DNA from: Azospirillum doebereinerae
GTDB taxonomy: Bacteria; Pseudomonadota; Alphaproteobacteria; Azospirillales; Azospirillaceae
Direction: 5' to 3'
Length of the DNA: 64,000 nt
Assembly (NCBI RefSeq): GCF_003989665.1
Contig: NZ_RZIJ01000003.1
Span: forward strand, 186,001 to 250,000
Shown here: positions 9,847-18,444 of the stretch, piece by piece
How the letters are laid out: each line of letters opens with the position of its first letter
How positions within the stretch are numbered: position 1 is the stretch's first letter
Notes under the pieces: generated by a model
What the model was told of the DNA's origin: nothing
Database searches by the model: none
Seen by the model: only the letters and a program-made list of their open reading frames with translations
Made by a program: the position numbers and the translations under genes

Positions 9847-11124
9847 ATGGCCGCATCACGCTTGTCCTTGCGCGGGGGCGGGGCACGTGGAAAGAACGCG
9901 GCGTCTTCTCCGGCGGCGCGGCTGTCCCGGCAGGCCGACGCCCTGGCCTCGGCCGGACGCCACGCGGAGGCCGACGCGGCCTACCGGGCGGCGCTGGAGG
10001 CCGATCCGACGCTGGGCGGCACCCGCAACAACCACGGCAACACCCTGCGCGCGCTGGGCCGCATCGCGGAGGCGGCCGGCGCCTACCGCGCGGCCCTGGC
10101 CCATGGGCTGGACGCGGCGCTGGTGCACTACAACCTCGCCTCGGCCCTGCGGCAACTCGGGGAGACGGGCGAGGCCGAAGCCGCCTACCGACGGGCGCTG
10201 GTCCGGCAGCCCGATCACGCCGAGGCGTGGAACAACCAGGCCAACCTGCTGCGCGACGCCGACCGGCTGGAGGAGGCGGCGACCGGCTACCGCCGCGCGG
10301 TGACCCTGCGGCCCGACTGGGGCGACGGCCATGACAATTTCGGCTCGGCGCTCTACCTGTTGCACGAGCGGGGAGCCGTGGACGCGGCGGCGCGGCTGGC
10401 GCGTCTGTGGCGGCGGGACCATCCCGGCAACCCGGTCGCCCGCCACATCGGCGCCGCCATCGCCGGCGACGGGGCGGAGCCCAGGGCGCCCGACGCCTAT
10501 GTGCGGCAGACCTTCGACCTGTTCGCCGAGGAGTTCGACAGCAAGCTCGCCGAACTCGGCTACCGCGCGCCGGAGTTGCTGGCCGCTCGCGTCGCGGCGG
10601 ATGGGGAGTCGTCCGAAGGCGGTCTCGACGTGCTCGACGCCGGGTGCGGGACGGGGCTGTGCGCGGCGGCGCTGCGCCCGCTGGCCCGCCGCCTGACCGG
10701 CGTCGACCTGTCCGGCGGCATGCTGGAGCGCGCCCGCGCGCGCCAACTCTACGACGCGCTGGAGGAGGCCGAGCTGGTCGCCTTCCTGAGCGGCCGGCCG
10801 AGCGCCTTCGACCTGATCGTCGCGGCGGACGTGCTGTGCTATTTCGGCGTGCTGGAGGAGGCGTTGGCGGCGGCGGCGAGGGCGTTGCGGCCCGGCGGGC
10901 GGCTGGCCTTCACGGTGGAGGCGCTGGAGGCGGCGGGCGACGCCCCCCACCGCGTCGCGACCCATGGCCGCTACGCCCACCGCGCGGGCTATGTCCGGGC
11001 AACCCTGGCCACGGCAGGGCTGGAGGTCGCCGTGTTCGACCGCGACACGCTGCGGATGGAAAGCGGCGCGCCGGTTGCGGGGCTGGTGGTCCTGGCCCGC
11101 CGGCCGGCTCTCAGTCCGGGGTGA
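9847..11124 (+). CDS. TPR-containing class I SAM-dependent methyltransferase
   Basis: A 425-residue protein: N-terminal TPR repeats (about 28-200) and a C-terminal Rossmann methyltransferase (about 215-420). Motif I is LDVLDAGCGTG (260-270), followed by LTGVDLSGGMLERAR (motif II region) and FDLIVAADVLCYFG. The pairing resembles the predicted TPR methyltransferases of COG4976. The substrate is not evident; methylation of a sugar or of protein side chains would fit the neighbouring TPR-glycosyltransferases. It is divergent from the 6188-9721 gene and its last 14 bases overlap the convergent gene at 11111-12646. Confidence 0.82.
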   Translation: MAASRLSLRGGGARGKNAASSPAARLSRQADALASAGRHAEADAAYRAALEADPTLGGTRNNHGNTLRALGRIAEAAGAYRAALAHGLDAALVHYNLASALRQLGETGEAEAAYRRALVRQPDHAEAWNNQANLLRDADRLEEAATGYRRAVTLRPDWGDGHDNFGSALYLLHERGAVDAAARLARLWRRDHPGNPVARHIGAAIAGDGAEPRAPDAYVRQTFDLFAEEFDSKLAELGYRAPELLAARVAADGESSEGGLDVLDAGCGTGLCAAALRPLARRLTGVDLSGGMLERARARQLYDALEEAELVAFLSGRPSAFDLIVAADVLCYFGVLEEALAAAARALRPGGRLAFTVEALEAAGDAPHRVATHGRYAHRAGYVRATLATAGLEVAVFDRDTLRMESGAPVAGLVVLARRPALSPG

Positions 11125-12646
11125 CCCGCGCGCCGATGCTACCCTCGTAAGGGCCGTCCGGCCCGTCGGGAAAGGGCAGGCCGTGCCCTTGGTGGGTGCG
11201 GTCGTGGATCAGGACCCGGTCGCGGATCGCCGGCCAGACGAATCGGCGCAGGAAGCGCTGGTCCTGCCAGCGGTCGGCGTCGGTGCGGGCGAAGCGCTCG
11301 GCCAGCCCGCGCATCTCCGGCAACAGACCGGCGACGCCTCCCCACATGCCGGCCAGGATCAGTTCGGTGTGCAGGATGTGGTCGCGCATGACGTGGAAGG
11401 GCCGGTCCGACGCAATCCAGGCGTCGACCGCCGCCTTCTCCTTTGCACCGACGCGGGAATCGCAATCCCGGCAGACGAAGCGGCGGATCGTGGGGTCGTC
11501 GGACGCGGCGAAGCGCCAGTACAGGCCGTGCAGAGGCCCGCTTCCCGGCTCCATGGCGACCAGCTCGGCACCGGCGCCGGCCAGTTCGGCGAGGGTTGCG
11601 GCGGGAACCGAATCGTCGTGATAAATCCGGCAGATCCAGCCGGGATAGATCCGTGGGACCAGCCGGGCGTTCTCCACGGCTCCCTTTGTGTAGATCTCCC
11701 TGGCACCCCACAGGCTGAAGGCCACCACGTCGCGGGTCCGCCGCGCCGGCGCGCGGGGAGCCGCCGGCAGCGGCCGCAGGGCAGGCGCGTGGGCGACGGC
11801 CAAGGCATCCTTCAAATCCAGCGCCGTGCCGGCCCAGGTGTTCGCCTCCTCCTCGCGGTCCAGCGCGTAGAGGGTGAGGATCAGGTTCTCCAGCGCGTCG
11901 ATGTGGGTCGGATCGATGCGGGTGGCGTGCGACAGGGCCTGCGCCGCCTCTTCCAGCCGGTCGATCTTGCCCAGCGCGATGCCCAGGTTGAAGACGGCCG
12001 ACAGGAAATCCGGCACCAGCGCCGCCGCCCGCCGGTAGGCCCCCAGCGAATCCTCGCGCAACCCGGCGGCGTACAGGGCGTTTCCCAGAAGAAAGGCGAT
12101 GTCGGCGTCCAGCGGGGCCAGTTCCGATGCCCGCATCAGGAAGGGCAGGGAGCCGGTGACCTGCCCCGATTCGATCCGCAGCCGCCCGCGCTCGTGCAAC
12201 AGAAGCACCAGCCGGTCGCGCGCCGCGTCCAGGGCGGGGGCGGCGCCCAACGCCCGTTCCAGCGCGCCGATGGCGCCATCCCCGTCCCCCAGGCTCCGCA
12301 AGGCGGTGGCGAAGTCGGTCCAGGCCTCCGCGAAATCGGGGCGAAGGGCGATGGCGCGGCGGTAGGAATCGGCGGCCTCGGCCGGCCGGTTCAGGCTGCG
12401 CAGCAGGTTGCCACGGTTGGAATGGATGTCGGCGGCTTCGGGCCGCAGTTCCAGCGCCCGCGCGATCAGCGGCAAGCCGACCTCCCCCTGGCCCACTTGC
12501 CCGGCCAGCATGCCGAGGAAATGAAGGGCGTCGGGCTGGTCGGGATCGACGTCGAGGATGCGGGTGTAGAGTTCCTGCGCCTCGCCGAGACGGCCCGCAA
12601 GGTGCAGGTCGAGAGCGATCGTCAGGGCTTCGGTGATGGTGGCCAT
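11111..12646 (-). CDS. TPR protein with putative GT-A-like glycosyltransferase C-terminus
   Basis: A 511-residue protein. Residues 1-290 are TPR repeats starting MATITEALTIALDLHLAGR. The C-terminal 200 residues start DVVAFSLWGAREIYTKGA and contain YPGWICRIYHDDS, then RRFVCRDCDSRV, which looks like a DxD metal/nucleotide-sugar site, and FHVMRDHILHTELILAGMWGG. This pattern resembles GT-A enzymes acting on glycans, but I cannot name a family with certainty. Unlike the other TPR genes nearby it has no GT41 or GT9-like part. It is divergent from the flagellar-type small genes at 12840-13646 and converges with the TPR methyltransferase. Confidence 0.72.
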   Translation of the reverse strand: MATITEALTIALDLHLAGRLGEAQELYTRILDVDPDQPDALHFLGMLAGQVGQGEVGLPLIARALELRPEAADIHSNRGNLLRSLNRPAEAADSYRRAIALRPDFAEAWTDFATALRSLGDGDGAIGALERALGAAPALDAARDRLVLLLHERGRLRIESGQVTGSLPFLMRASELAPLDADIAFLLGNALYAAGLREDSLGAYRRAAALVPDFLSAVFNLGIALGKIDRLEEAAQALSHATRIDPTHIDALENLILTLYALDREEEANTWAGTALDLKDALAVAHAPALRPLPAAPRAPARRTRDVVAFSLWGAREIYTKGAVENARLVPRIYPGWICRIYHDDSVPAATLAELAGAGAELVAMEPGSGPLHGLYWRFAASDDPTIRRFVCRDCDSRVGAKEKAAVDAWIASDRPFHVMRDHILHTELILAGMWGGVAGLLPEMRGLAERFARTDADRWQDQRFLRRFVWPAIRDRVLIHDRTHQGHGLPFPDGPDGPYEGSIGARVTPD

Positions 12647-12839
12647 GGCATCAAGGCTTTAAGCAAGCATGCCGGGCTGTGCAAGCTCGCAAACGGAGCC
12701 GTTCGGTCCGGTGACGGGGATTGCCGCGTCATGGAACGGACAATCCGTCTTTTGGAGTAATCTCTAATATAGGGTAAAGAAAGTCTTTACAATGCTGCGG
12801 AACCTATGCATCTTAAGAAGCAGTTAATTCCAGACATGG
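12647..12839. promoter_or_regulatory. Divergent intergenic region, AT-rich
   Basis: 193 bases between the minus-strand TPR gene and the plus-strand FlaG-like gene. The right half is AT-rich, unlike the flanking genes, and carries a small inverted repeat GTAAAG (12774-12779) / CTTTAC (12785-12790). It must contain the promoter for at least one of the two divergent genes, but no confident -35/-10 pair or sigma-28 box could be assigned. Confidence 0.4.
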
Positions 12840-13394
12840 ATGATGCTGGTCATGAACGTGGCCCCCGCCACATCGACGGCTTCGCGGCCGTTTTCCTTCA
12901 TGACGGCCCACGGCGGGGACACCGCCGCAGCGGGGGCCGGGGGCCGGACTCCCGCCCAGCCTTCCAGCGACACCGCCGACACCGAACCGCTCGTCAACCG
13001 GTTTCCCATCATCGGCTTTTCCTACGACGTGGACGCGTCGCGTCTGGTCATGCAATACCGCGATCCGGCGAACGGAAAGACCGTTTCGCAAATCCCGACG
13101 GAAGCCGCGCTGAAGCAGTACAAGGAAGCGCAGCAGCAGGAAAAGAACGCCGCCCGCGCCGCCGTGCTTGAGGTCACCGTGGGTGGATCGGGCGGCAGGC
13201 CCGACACCGGCGGCTCCGGGGGCGGCTCCGGGGTTTCCAGCCGCGACGGTGGGGGAGGGGCCGCGAGGAGTTCGCTTCCGGCGGCGGCCGCGCATATCGC
13301 TTCCGTCAACGCCGCGCCCGTGGCACACTTCACCCCATCCGCTCCGCATCGCGCCGCTTCGACCGGCACCGCGCGGGTGAACGTGGTGATCTGA
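12840..13394 (+). CDS. FlaG-like flagellar protein
   Basis: A 184-residue protein. Residues 58-100 (IIGFSYDVDASRLVMQYRD, then NGKTVSQIPTEAALKQYKEA) match the FlaG domain pattern, in which a short beta hairpin is followed by a G-x-x-x-x-QIP-x-E-x-x-L helix. FlaG proteins influence flagellar filament length. The N-terminal 50 residues and the Gly/Ser/Pro-rich C-terminal 80 residues are low complexity and probably disordered. Three in-frame ATG codons (12840, 12843, 12852) are possible starts; none has a strong ribosome-binding site. A second motility-type small gene follows after 48 bases. Confidence 0.6.
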   Translation: MMLVMNVAPATSTASRPFSFMTAHGGDTAAAGAGGRTPAQPSSDTADTEPLVNRFPIIGFSYDVDASRLVMQYRDPANGKTVSQIPTEAALKQYKEAQQQEKNAARAAVLEVTVGGSGGRPDTGGSGGGSGVSSRDGGGGAARSSLPAAAAHIASVNAAPVAHFTPSAPHRAASTGTARVNVVI

Positions 13395-13442
13395 TCCCAA
13401 GTCCGATTCCAAGGGCTGGATCGCGCTGAACGGGTTTGCGCC

Positions 13443-13646
13443 ATGGGCCTCGACGTCACTTCATCCACCGCCGGCGCCGCCGTGGGCCTCCGTCAGGCCC
13501 AGGGGCAATTCGATTTCGGCGTGAAGGCCCTGAACCAGAACGCCCAACAGCAGGAGGCCGCCATCGCCACCTTGTTGCAGGGCGATTCCAGCGGCGGCGG
13601 CAACGTCACGCCGACGCGCGGCCAGAATCTGAACATAACCGTCTGA
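13443..13646 (+). CDS. Putative motility protein, YjfB family
   Basis: A 67-residue protein with the layout of YjfB-type putative motility proteins: a short N-terminus, then one long amphipathic helix (LRQAQGQFDFGVKALNQNAQ, then AAIATLLQG) and a short tail. Members are small, often sigma-D- or flagellum-associated, with no known biochemical function. It lies directly after the FlaG-like gene and is probably co-transcribed. Codon use matches the neighbours. Confidence 0.6.
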   Translation: MGLDVTSSTAGAAVGLRQAQGQFDFGVKALNQNAQQQEAAIATLLQGDSSGGGNVTPTRGQNLNITV

Positions 13647-13718
13647 CGCGCTCGCAAGGCTGGTTTCCGTTCAGGAAGCGGTTGCGGTGCGGCCCCGCTC
13701 GGGCGTAGGTCAGACGCC

Positions 13719-14516
13719 ATGCCCGATCCCGTCGCCTTGCGTCCCAATTCCACCTTCCATTTCCTCCAGGACGCCGCCCTCGCGGTGGTGTTCCTGACCC
13801 GCCTCCCTCTGCCCCTTGCCGGCCCGCTGGCGGAGGGGGCCGCGGCGCGCGCCATGGCGTGGTTCCCGCTGGTCGGTGCCCTGGTCGGGCTGGCGGGCGG
13901 TGTGGTCTTCGTCGTGGCGGGATTCGTTCATCTGCCGCCTCTGGCGGCGGCGCTGCTGGCCTTGGCGACGATGGTGTGGTTGACCGGCGGGCTGCACGAG
14001 GACGGAGCCGCCGACGTGGCCGACGGGTTCGGCGGGGGCCGCGACAAGGCGCGCAAGCTGGAGATCATGCGCGACAGCCGGGTCGGCAGCTATGGCGTGC
14101 TGGCCTTGGTTTTTTCGGTGGCGATCCGTGCATCGGCGCTTGCCGCCCTGACCGGACCGGGGGCGGCCGTCGCGGCGCTGGTGGCGGCGGGCGCCCTTTC
14201 GCGGGCCGGGCTGGCGGTGGTCGCGCGGTGTCTGCCACCGGCGCGGAACGACGGTCTGGCCGCCGCCCAGGGACGGCCGGGGGTGGGGACGGTGGCTCTG
14301 GCGCTCGGGCTCGGGCTGGCGCTCGCGTTGCCCGCCTTGTGGATCGCCGGCCCCTGGACCATGGCCGTGTGCGCCGTGGCGGCCGCGGCCGGGGCCGCTT
14401 GGCTGGTGGCCCGACTGGCGATCCGGCAGATCGGCGGGCACACCGGCGACGTGTTCGGGGCGGTGCAGCAGGTGGCGGACGCCGGCGTGCTGCTGGCCGT
14501 GGCGGCTTGGGCATGA
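13719..14516 (+). CDS. cobS: Adenosylcobinamide-GDP ribazoletransferase (cobalamin synthase)
   Basis: A 265-residue membrane protein that joins adenosylcobinamide-GDP to alpha-ribazole(-phosphate), the penultimate step of cobalamin nucleotide-loop assembly. The family signature GGLHEDGAADVADGFGGG (residues 90-107) and the following RKLEIMRDSRVGSYG are intact, and several hydrophobic membrane segments follow. Length is normal. Its stop overlaps the start of the phosphatase gene by four bases (ATGA), so the two are translationally coupled, which is common for cobS and cobC. Confidence 0.95.
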   Translation: MPDPVALRPNSTFHFLQDAALAVVFLTRLPLPLAGPLAEGAAARAMAWFPLVGALVGLAGGVVFVVAGFVHLPPLAAALLALATMVWLTGGLHEDGAADVADGFGGGRDKARKLEIMRDSRVGSYGVLALVFSVAIRASALAALTGPGAAVAALVAAGALSRAGLAVVARCLPPARNDGLAAAQGRPGVGTVALALGLGLALALPALWIAGPWTMAVCAVAAAAGAAWLVARLAIRQIGGHTGDVFGAVQQVADAGVLLAVAAWA

Positions 14517-15136
14517 CGGACCGGATGACGACCCGCTGGTGGCTGATCCGCCACGCGCCCGTCCCCAACCCGCTTGGCCTTATTCATGGCTCCGGCGATC
14601 CTGACGCCGACACCGGCGACCGCGCGACCGCGATGGCCCTGGCTGCGATCCTGCCGGAGGACGCGGTCTGGCTGACCAGCCCATTGCGGCGAACCCGGCA
14701 GACGGCGCAAATGTTGCGTCCTTCGGTCGATCCGCTGACCGAACCGGCGCTCGCCGAGCAGGATTTCGGACGCTGGGAAGGGCTCTCGCACGACGAGATC
14801 GCCGCCCGCCAGCCTGAGGAGGCCGAACGGTTCTGGAGGGATCCGGCCCGCAACGCGCCCCCCGGCGGCGAGAGCTTCGCGGCGGTGATGGAGCGGGTGG
14901 CCGACGCCCTGCGCCGGTGGACCGGGGAAGAGGCAGGGGGGGACCGGATCGCGGTGATCCATGGCGGATCGATCCGGGCGTCGCTGGCCCTGGCGCTGGA
15001 TCTGACGCCCGGCGCGGCGTTGCGGCTGCGCGTCGATCACTGGTCGCTGACCCGGCTCGACTGCCACGCGGGCACCTCCTGGTCGGTCGGCGGCGTGAAC
15101 CTGCGGCCCGGAACCTTTTCAGGCGGAGGACGTTGA
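14513..15136 (+). CDS. cobC: Histidine phosphatase, likely alpha-ribazole phosphatase
   Basis: A 207-residue phosphoglycerate-mutase-like phosphatase. The N-terminal catalytic motif reads LIRHAP (residues 11-16), the loop TSPLRRTRQTAQ and the EQDFGRWEGLSHDEI block follow, and the second catalytic histidine is in VIHGGSIR. The specific role, removing phosphate from alpha-ribazole-5'-phosphate or adenosylcobalamin-5'-phosphate, is inferred from the ATGA overlap with cobS. The ATG inside the cobS stop was chosen as start; a second ATG follows four codons later. Confidence 0.85.
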   Translation: MTDRMTTRWWLIRHAPVPNPLGLIHGSGDPDADTGDRATAMALAAILPEDAVWLTSPLRRTRQTAQMLRPSVDPLTEPALAEQDFGRWEGLSHDEIAARQPEEAERFWRDPARNAPPGGESFAAVMERVADALRRWTGEEAGGDRIAVIHGGSIRASLALALDLTPGAALRLRVDHWSLTRLDCHAGTSWSVGGVNLRPGTFSGGGR

Positions 15137-15172
15137 CCGGACTCCGTAGGGTTACCGAACGAGAGGCAGACC

Positions 15173-15697
15173 ATGATCCGCACCAGCACCGGCTTTGAAG
15201 GCACCGACCGTGAAGCCGCGGAGAAACTCTGGGATATGATCAAGGGCGTCCGCGTCGCGATGATGACGACGCTGGACGACAACGGCCGGCTGAACTCCCG
15301 TCCGATGGCGACTCTGTCCCACGCCGGATTCGAGGACGGCAATCTGTGGTTCTTTACCCGCCTCGATTCCCAGAAGGTGTCGGAACTCGACCGGCACTGG
15401 CGCGTCAACCTCGCCTACGCCGATCCGGACAAGGAGGATTACGTGTCTCTGTCCGGTGTCGGCGCCGTGGTGCGCGATCAGGAGAAGATCCGCTTCCTGT
15501 GGCGCGACATCATGACGACGTGGTTCCCGAAGGGAGTGGACGATCCGGAGATCGCGCTGCTGAAGATCAGCGTCGATCAGGCCGAGTATTGGGACAGCCC
15601 GTCGAGCGCCATGGTCTATGCTTATGGTTACGTGAAGGCGAAGATCACCGGCGAGGCGCCCAACCCCGGCGAGAACGTGAAGATCGCCTTCCAGTAA
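15173..15697 (+). CDS. Pyridoxamine 5'-phosphate oxidase-family (general stress protein 26-like)
   Basis: A 174-residue split-barrel flavin/F420-type protein. It has AAEKLWDMIKGVRVAMMTTL and NGRLNSRPMATL at the N-terminus and a WFFTRLDSQKVSEL strand, as in the stress protein Ydr533/GsP26 group, which binds flavin cofactors. Enzyme activity is usually unknown for this group. An AGGC-rich region precedes the ATG. It is convergent with the TPR-GT41 gene at 15719. Confidence 0.85.
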   Translation: MIRTSTGFEGTDREAAEKLWDMIKGVRVAMMTTLDDNGRLNSRPMATLSHAGFEDGNLWFFTRLDSQKVSELDRHWRVNLAYADPDKEDYVSLSGVGAVVRDQEKIRFLWRDIMTTWFPKGVDDPEIALLKISVDQAEYWDSPSSAMVYAYGYVKAKITGEAPNPGENVKIAFQ

Positions 15698-15718
15698 GCA
15701 CGCCAGACCCAGCCGCTG

Positions 15719-18412
15719 TCAGCGGCGCGTGGCGGCGCCGGTCGCGCACCAGCGCCGCCACAGCGCGCGGTAGACCCGCTCGACCTGCCGGGCCTTGCGG
15801 CGCCCGTCCATGAAGGACGCCGCCGCCATCCGGCCGCGCAGATCCCTACGCAGGGCGGACAGCCGCGCCGGGTCGGCGGCGAGCGCGGCGGCGATGCCGA
15901 CGACCTCGTCGGGGGTTCGGGCGATCAGTTCCGTCATCCCGATGGCCGACAGCAGCGAGGCCGACCAGCGGCTCATCATGCTGTCCCCCGGCAGGGTCAC
16001 CACCGGCACGCCCATCCACAGGGCCTCGAAGCTGGTGGTGGCGCCGCAGAAGGGGAAGGGATCCAGCGCGATGTCCACGCCGTTGTAGAGCGCCAGATGA
16101 TGCTGGCGCTCCTGCACGGCGGCGGGCGTCAGCAGGCGGGCGGGGTCCACCCCTTCCGCCGCCAGGATGTCCCGCACCCGCCCGGACAGCGCCGGGGCGG
16201 CGTAGAGGTTCTTGTATTTCAGGACCAGCCGGGACTCCGGCACCGCCTTCAGCACGCGCGCCCACAGGGCCAGCACCGCGTCGGACTGCTTGGCCGGGTT
16301 GTTGAAGCTGCCGAAGGTGACGCTTCCTCGTGTCCGCATCGGCGAGGGCGCCACATCGGGCGCGTCGTCGATGGGAGAGTAAACGAACAGGGTCGGCAGG
16401 CGGACCGGGCGTTCGGCGAAACGCTCCGCCCCGTTGCGCGGCGTCATGACCCGGTCGGTCAGGATCGCGTCCACCGCCGACAGCCCGCTGCTCGCCCCGT
16501 CGTAAAGGCTGATCTGCACCGGCGCCGGGCGGTGGGCCGCCACCAGCGGCCGGTTGGCGTCGAAGCCGCCGGCGACGCTCACCAGAACATCGATGCGGTC
16601 CGCGCGGATGAGATCCGCCACCTCCGCGTCGCCCAGGTCGTTGATCGGACGCCAGCGGTCGGTGTGGGTCTTCAGGCGTTCGCCCATGGGGTCGAGACGG
16701 TCGACTCCGGCGTAAGCGGTGACGTGGAACCGGTCGTGGTCGTGGTTGGCAAGGATCGGCTCCAGGTTGCGGGCCACCGGATGCTCGCGCAGATCCGCCG
16801 ACAGATAGCCGACGCGCAGGCGGCGCTTCGGATCGGGATCGTTTGTTGACGGCTTCGCCAGCGCGTAAAGCGGGCGGGCGTGCCGCGCCTCGAAGCGGCG
16901 GCGCTCGTCGTGGCGGCGGTCCTCGGTCCAGCCGGGATCGTAGAGGGTCGAGGTCAGGAGGCTGCGGTGCGCGGCGACGCTGTCCGGCTGCAGCGACAGG
17001 GCGCGGCGATGGGCAGCGGCCATGTCCTTATGGCCGCCCGAGACGCGCATCATGACGGCGAGGTTGCTCAAGGAGTCGAGATGCGCCGGATCCAGCACCA
17101 GCGTGTGGTGGTGACCGGCGGTGGCCGCCTCGATCCACCCCAATTCCTGAAGGTCGAAGGCGCGGTTGAAGGACGCGCCGATATCGTCGGGTTGCAGAAG
17201 CAACGCGCGGCGGTACGCGTCCACGCCTTCGCCCCCCCGTTCCAGGGCGCGCAGGCAGAGGCCAAGGTTGAACCACGGTTCGAAAAGCTCCGGCCGCAGG
17301 GCGGCCACCATGCGCAGCGGCACGAGCGCGTCGCCCGGACGCCCCAAGGCGAGGCGCAGGAGGGCGAGGTTCACCCAGGGGCGATGATCCATCGCGGCCA
17401 GCCGCGCGGTCCGGACGCAGGCTCGCTCGGCAACCGCCGGATCGGTCCGCTTGGCCGCGACGGACAGGGCGAACTGCGCCTCGCTGTCGGCGGGTTCGGC
17501 CGTGGTCCAGGCCTGGAAGGCGCGAACGGCCCCGGGAGCGTCGCCCGACGCCAGCCGGCAAATGCCAAGCGCGTCCCACAGCAACGGCTCTCCGCCACCC
17601 AGCCGGATGGCCTCGGCGAAGGCGTGGGCGGCGGCGCTCAGGGCACCTTGACCATGAAGCTGCTGCGCCAATCCGCGCCATGCCCCCGTCTGGCCCGGAT
17701 CGAGCCTCAACGCGTGGCGGTAATGACGGACCGCCGCGCTACCGTCGCCGGCCGCCTGCGCGAGGTTGCCGAGATTGACATGCGCGCCGGTCAGGGACGG
17801 ATCGGCCAGCACCGCCAGACGCAAGGCCACCGCGCTGTCGGCCGTCCGACCCAACGCCGCGAGCGCCAGGGATTGCTGGTACCACGCCATGCCGAAACCG
17901 GGATCGCTGCGGCCGGCCAGCGCGAAGCTGTCGACGGCCTCCTCCACACGGCCCTGCGCGCGCAAGGCCATTCCCCGGTTGACGGCGGCCTGGGCATGGC
18001 GGGGAGCCCCCGTCAGAACGCGGCCGTAGACGTCGGCGGCCTCGTCGCGCCGCCCCAGGCGGTCGAGCAGGACGCCCAGGTTGAACAGCGTGTCGGCGTG
18101 GCCGGGGGCGAGTTCCGCCGCCGCCGCGTAGGATCGCGCCGCCTCCTCCGTGCGGCCCAGCCGGTCGAGCGCCATGGCATGGTGCCGGTGGTAGTCGGCG
18201 ACTCCCGCATCCTGCCGGATCGCTTGACCGATCAGTTCGGCGGCGGCCTCGAACGCGTTGCATTGGGCGGCCAGCACGCCGAGCAGATGCAGGGCCGGGG
18301 CGTTCTCCGGATCGGCCTCCAGGATGCGGCGGTAGAGCGCGTCGGCCTCGGCGAGGCGGCCCGCCTGATGATGGTCGGCGGCGATGGCGAGCGCTTCGGC
18401 GATGGTGGCCAT
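15719..18412 (-). CDS. TPR protein with OGT/SPINDLY-type (GT41) glycosyltransferase domain
   Basis: An 897-residue protein: TPR repeats over residues 1-490, then a GT41 catalytic region from about 531. It shows RRLRVGYLSADLREHPVARN with the family histidine at 544, VQISLYDGASSG, VTFGSFNNPAKQSDAV with the conserved lysine, VLKYKN, and ALDPFPFCGATTSFEALWMG. It is predicted to glycosylate proteins in the cytoplasm. The start MATIAEALAIAADHHQAGR matches the other TPR genes of this window. It begins 32 bases after the periplasmic amino-acid-binding protein gene, which follows a chemoreceptor gene, so it appears to be the last gene of a sensory operon. Confidence 0.87.
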   Translation of the reverse strand: MATIAEALAIAADHHQAGRLAEADALYRRILEADPENAPALHLLGVLAAQCNAFEAAAELIGQAIRQDAGVADYHRHHAMALDRLGRTEEAARSYAAAAELAPGHADTLFNLGVLLDRLGRRDEAADVYGRVLTGAPRHAQAAVNRGMALRAQGRVEEAVDSFALAGRSDPGFGMAWYQQSLALAALGRTADSAVALRLAVLADPSLTGAHVNLGNLAQAAGDGSAAVRHYRHALRLDPGQTGAWRGLAQQLHGQGALSAAAHAFAEAIRLGGGEPLLWDALGICRLASGDAPGAVRAFQAWTTAEPADSEAQFALSVAAKRTDPAVAERACVRTARLAAMDHRPWVNLALLRLALGRPGDALVPLRMVAALRPELFEPWFNLGLCLRALERGGEGVDAYRRALLLQPDDIGASFNRAFDLQELGWIEAATAGHHHTLVLDPAHLDSLSNLAVMMRVSGGHKDMAAAHRRALSLQPDSVAAHRSLLTSTLYDPGWTEDRRHDERRRFEARHARPLYALAKPSTNDPDPKRRLRVGYLSADLREHPVARNLEPILANHDHDRFHVTAYAGVDRLDPMGERLKTHTDRWRPINDLGDAEVADLIRADRIDVLVSVAGGFDANRPLVAAHRPAPVQISLYDGASSGLSAVDAILTDRVMTPRNGAERFAERPVRLPTLFVYSPIDDAPDVAPSPMRTRGSVTFGSFNNPAKQSDAVLALWARVLKAVPESRLVLKYKNLYAAPALSGRVRDILAAEGVDPARLLTPAAVQERQHHLALYNGVDIALDPFPFCGATTSFEALWMGVPVVTLPGDSMMSRWSASLLSAIGMTELIARTPDEVVGIAAALAADPARLSALRRDLRGRMAAASFMDGRRKARQVERVYRALWRRWCATGAATRR

Positions 18413-18444
18413 GTTGCGGTCCTATGGCGCTGGTCGGGAAAGGG

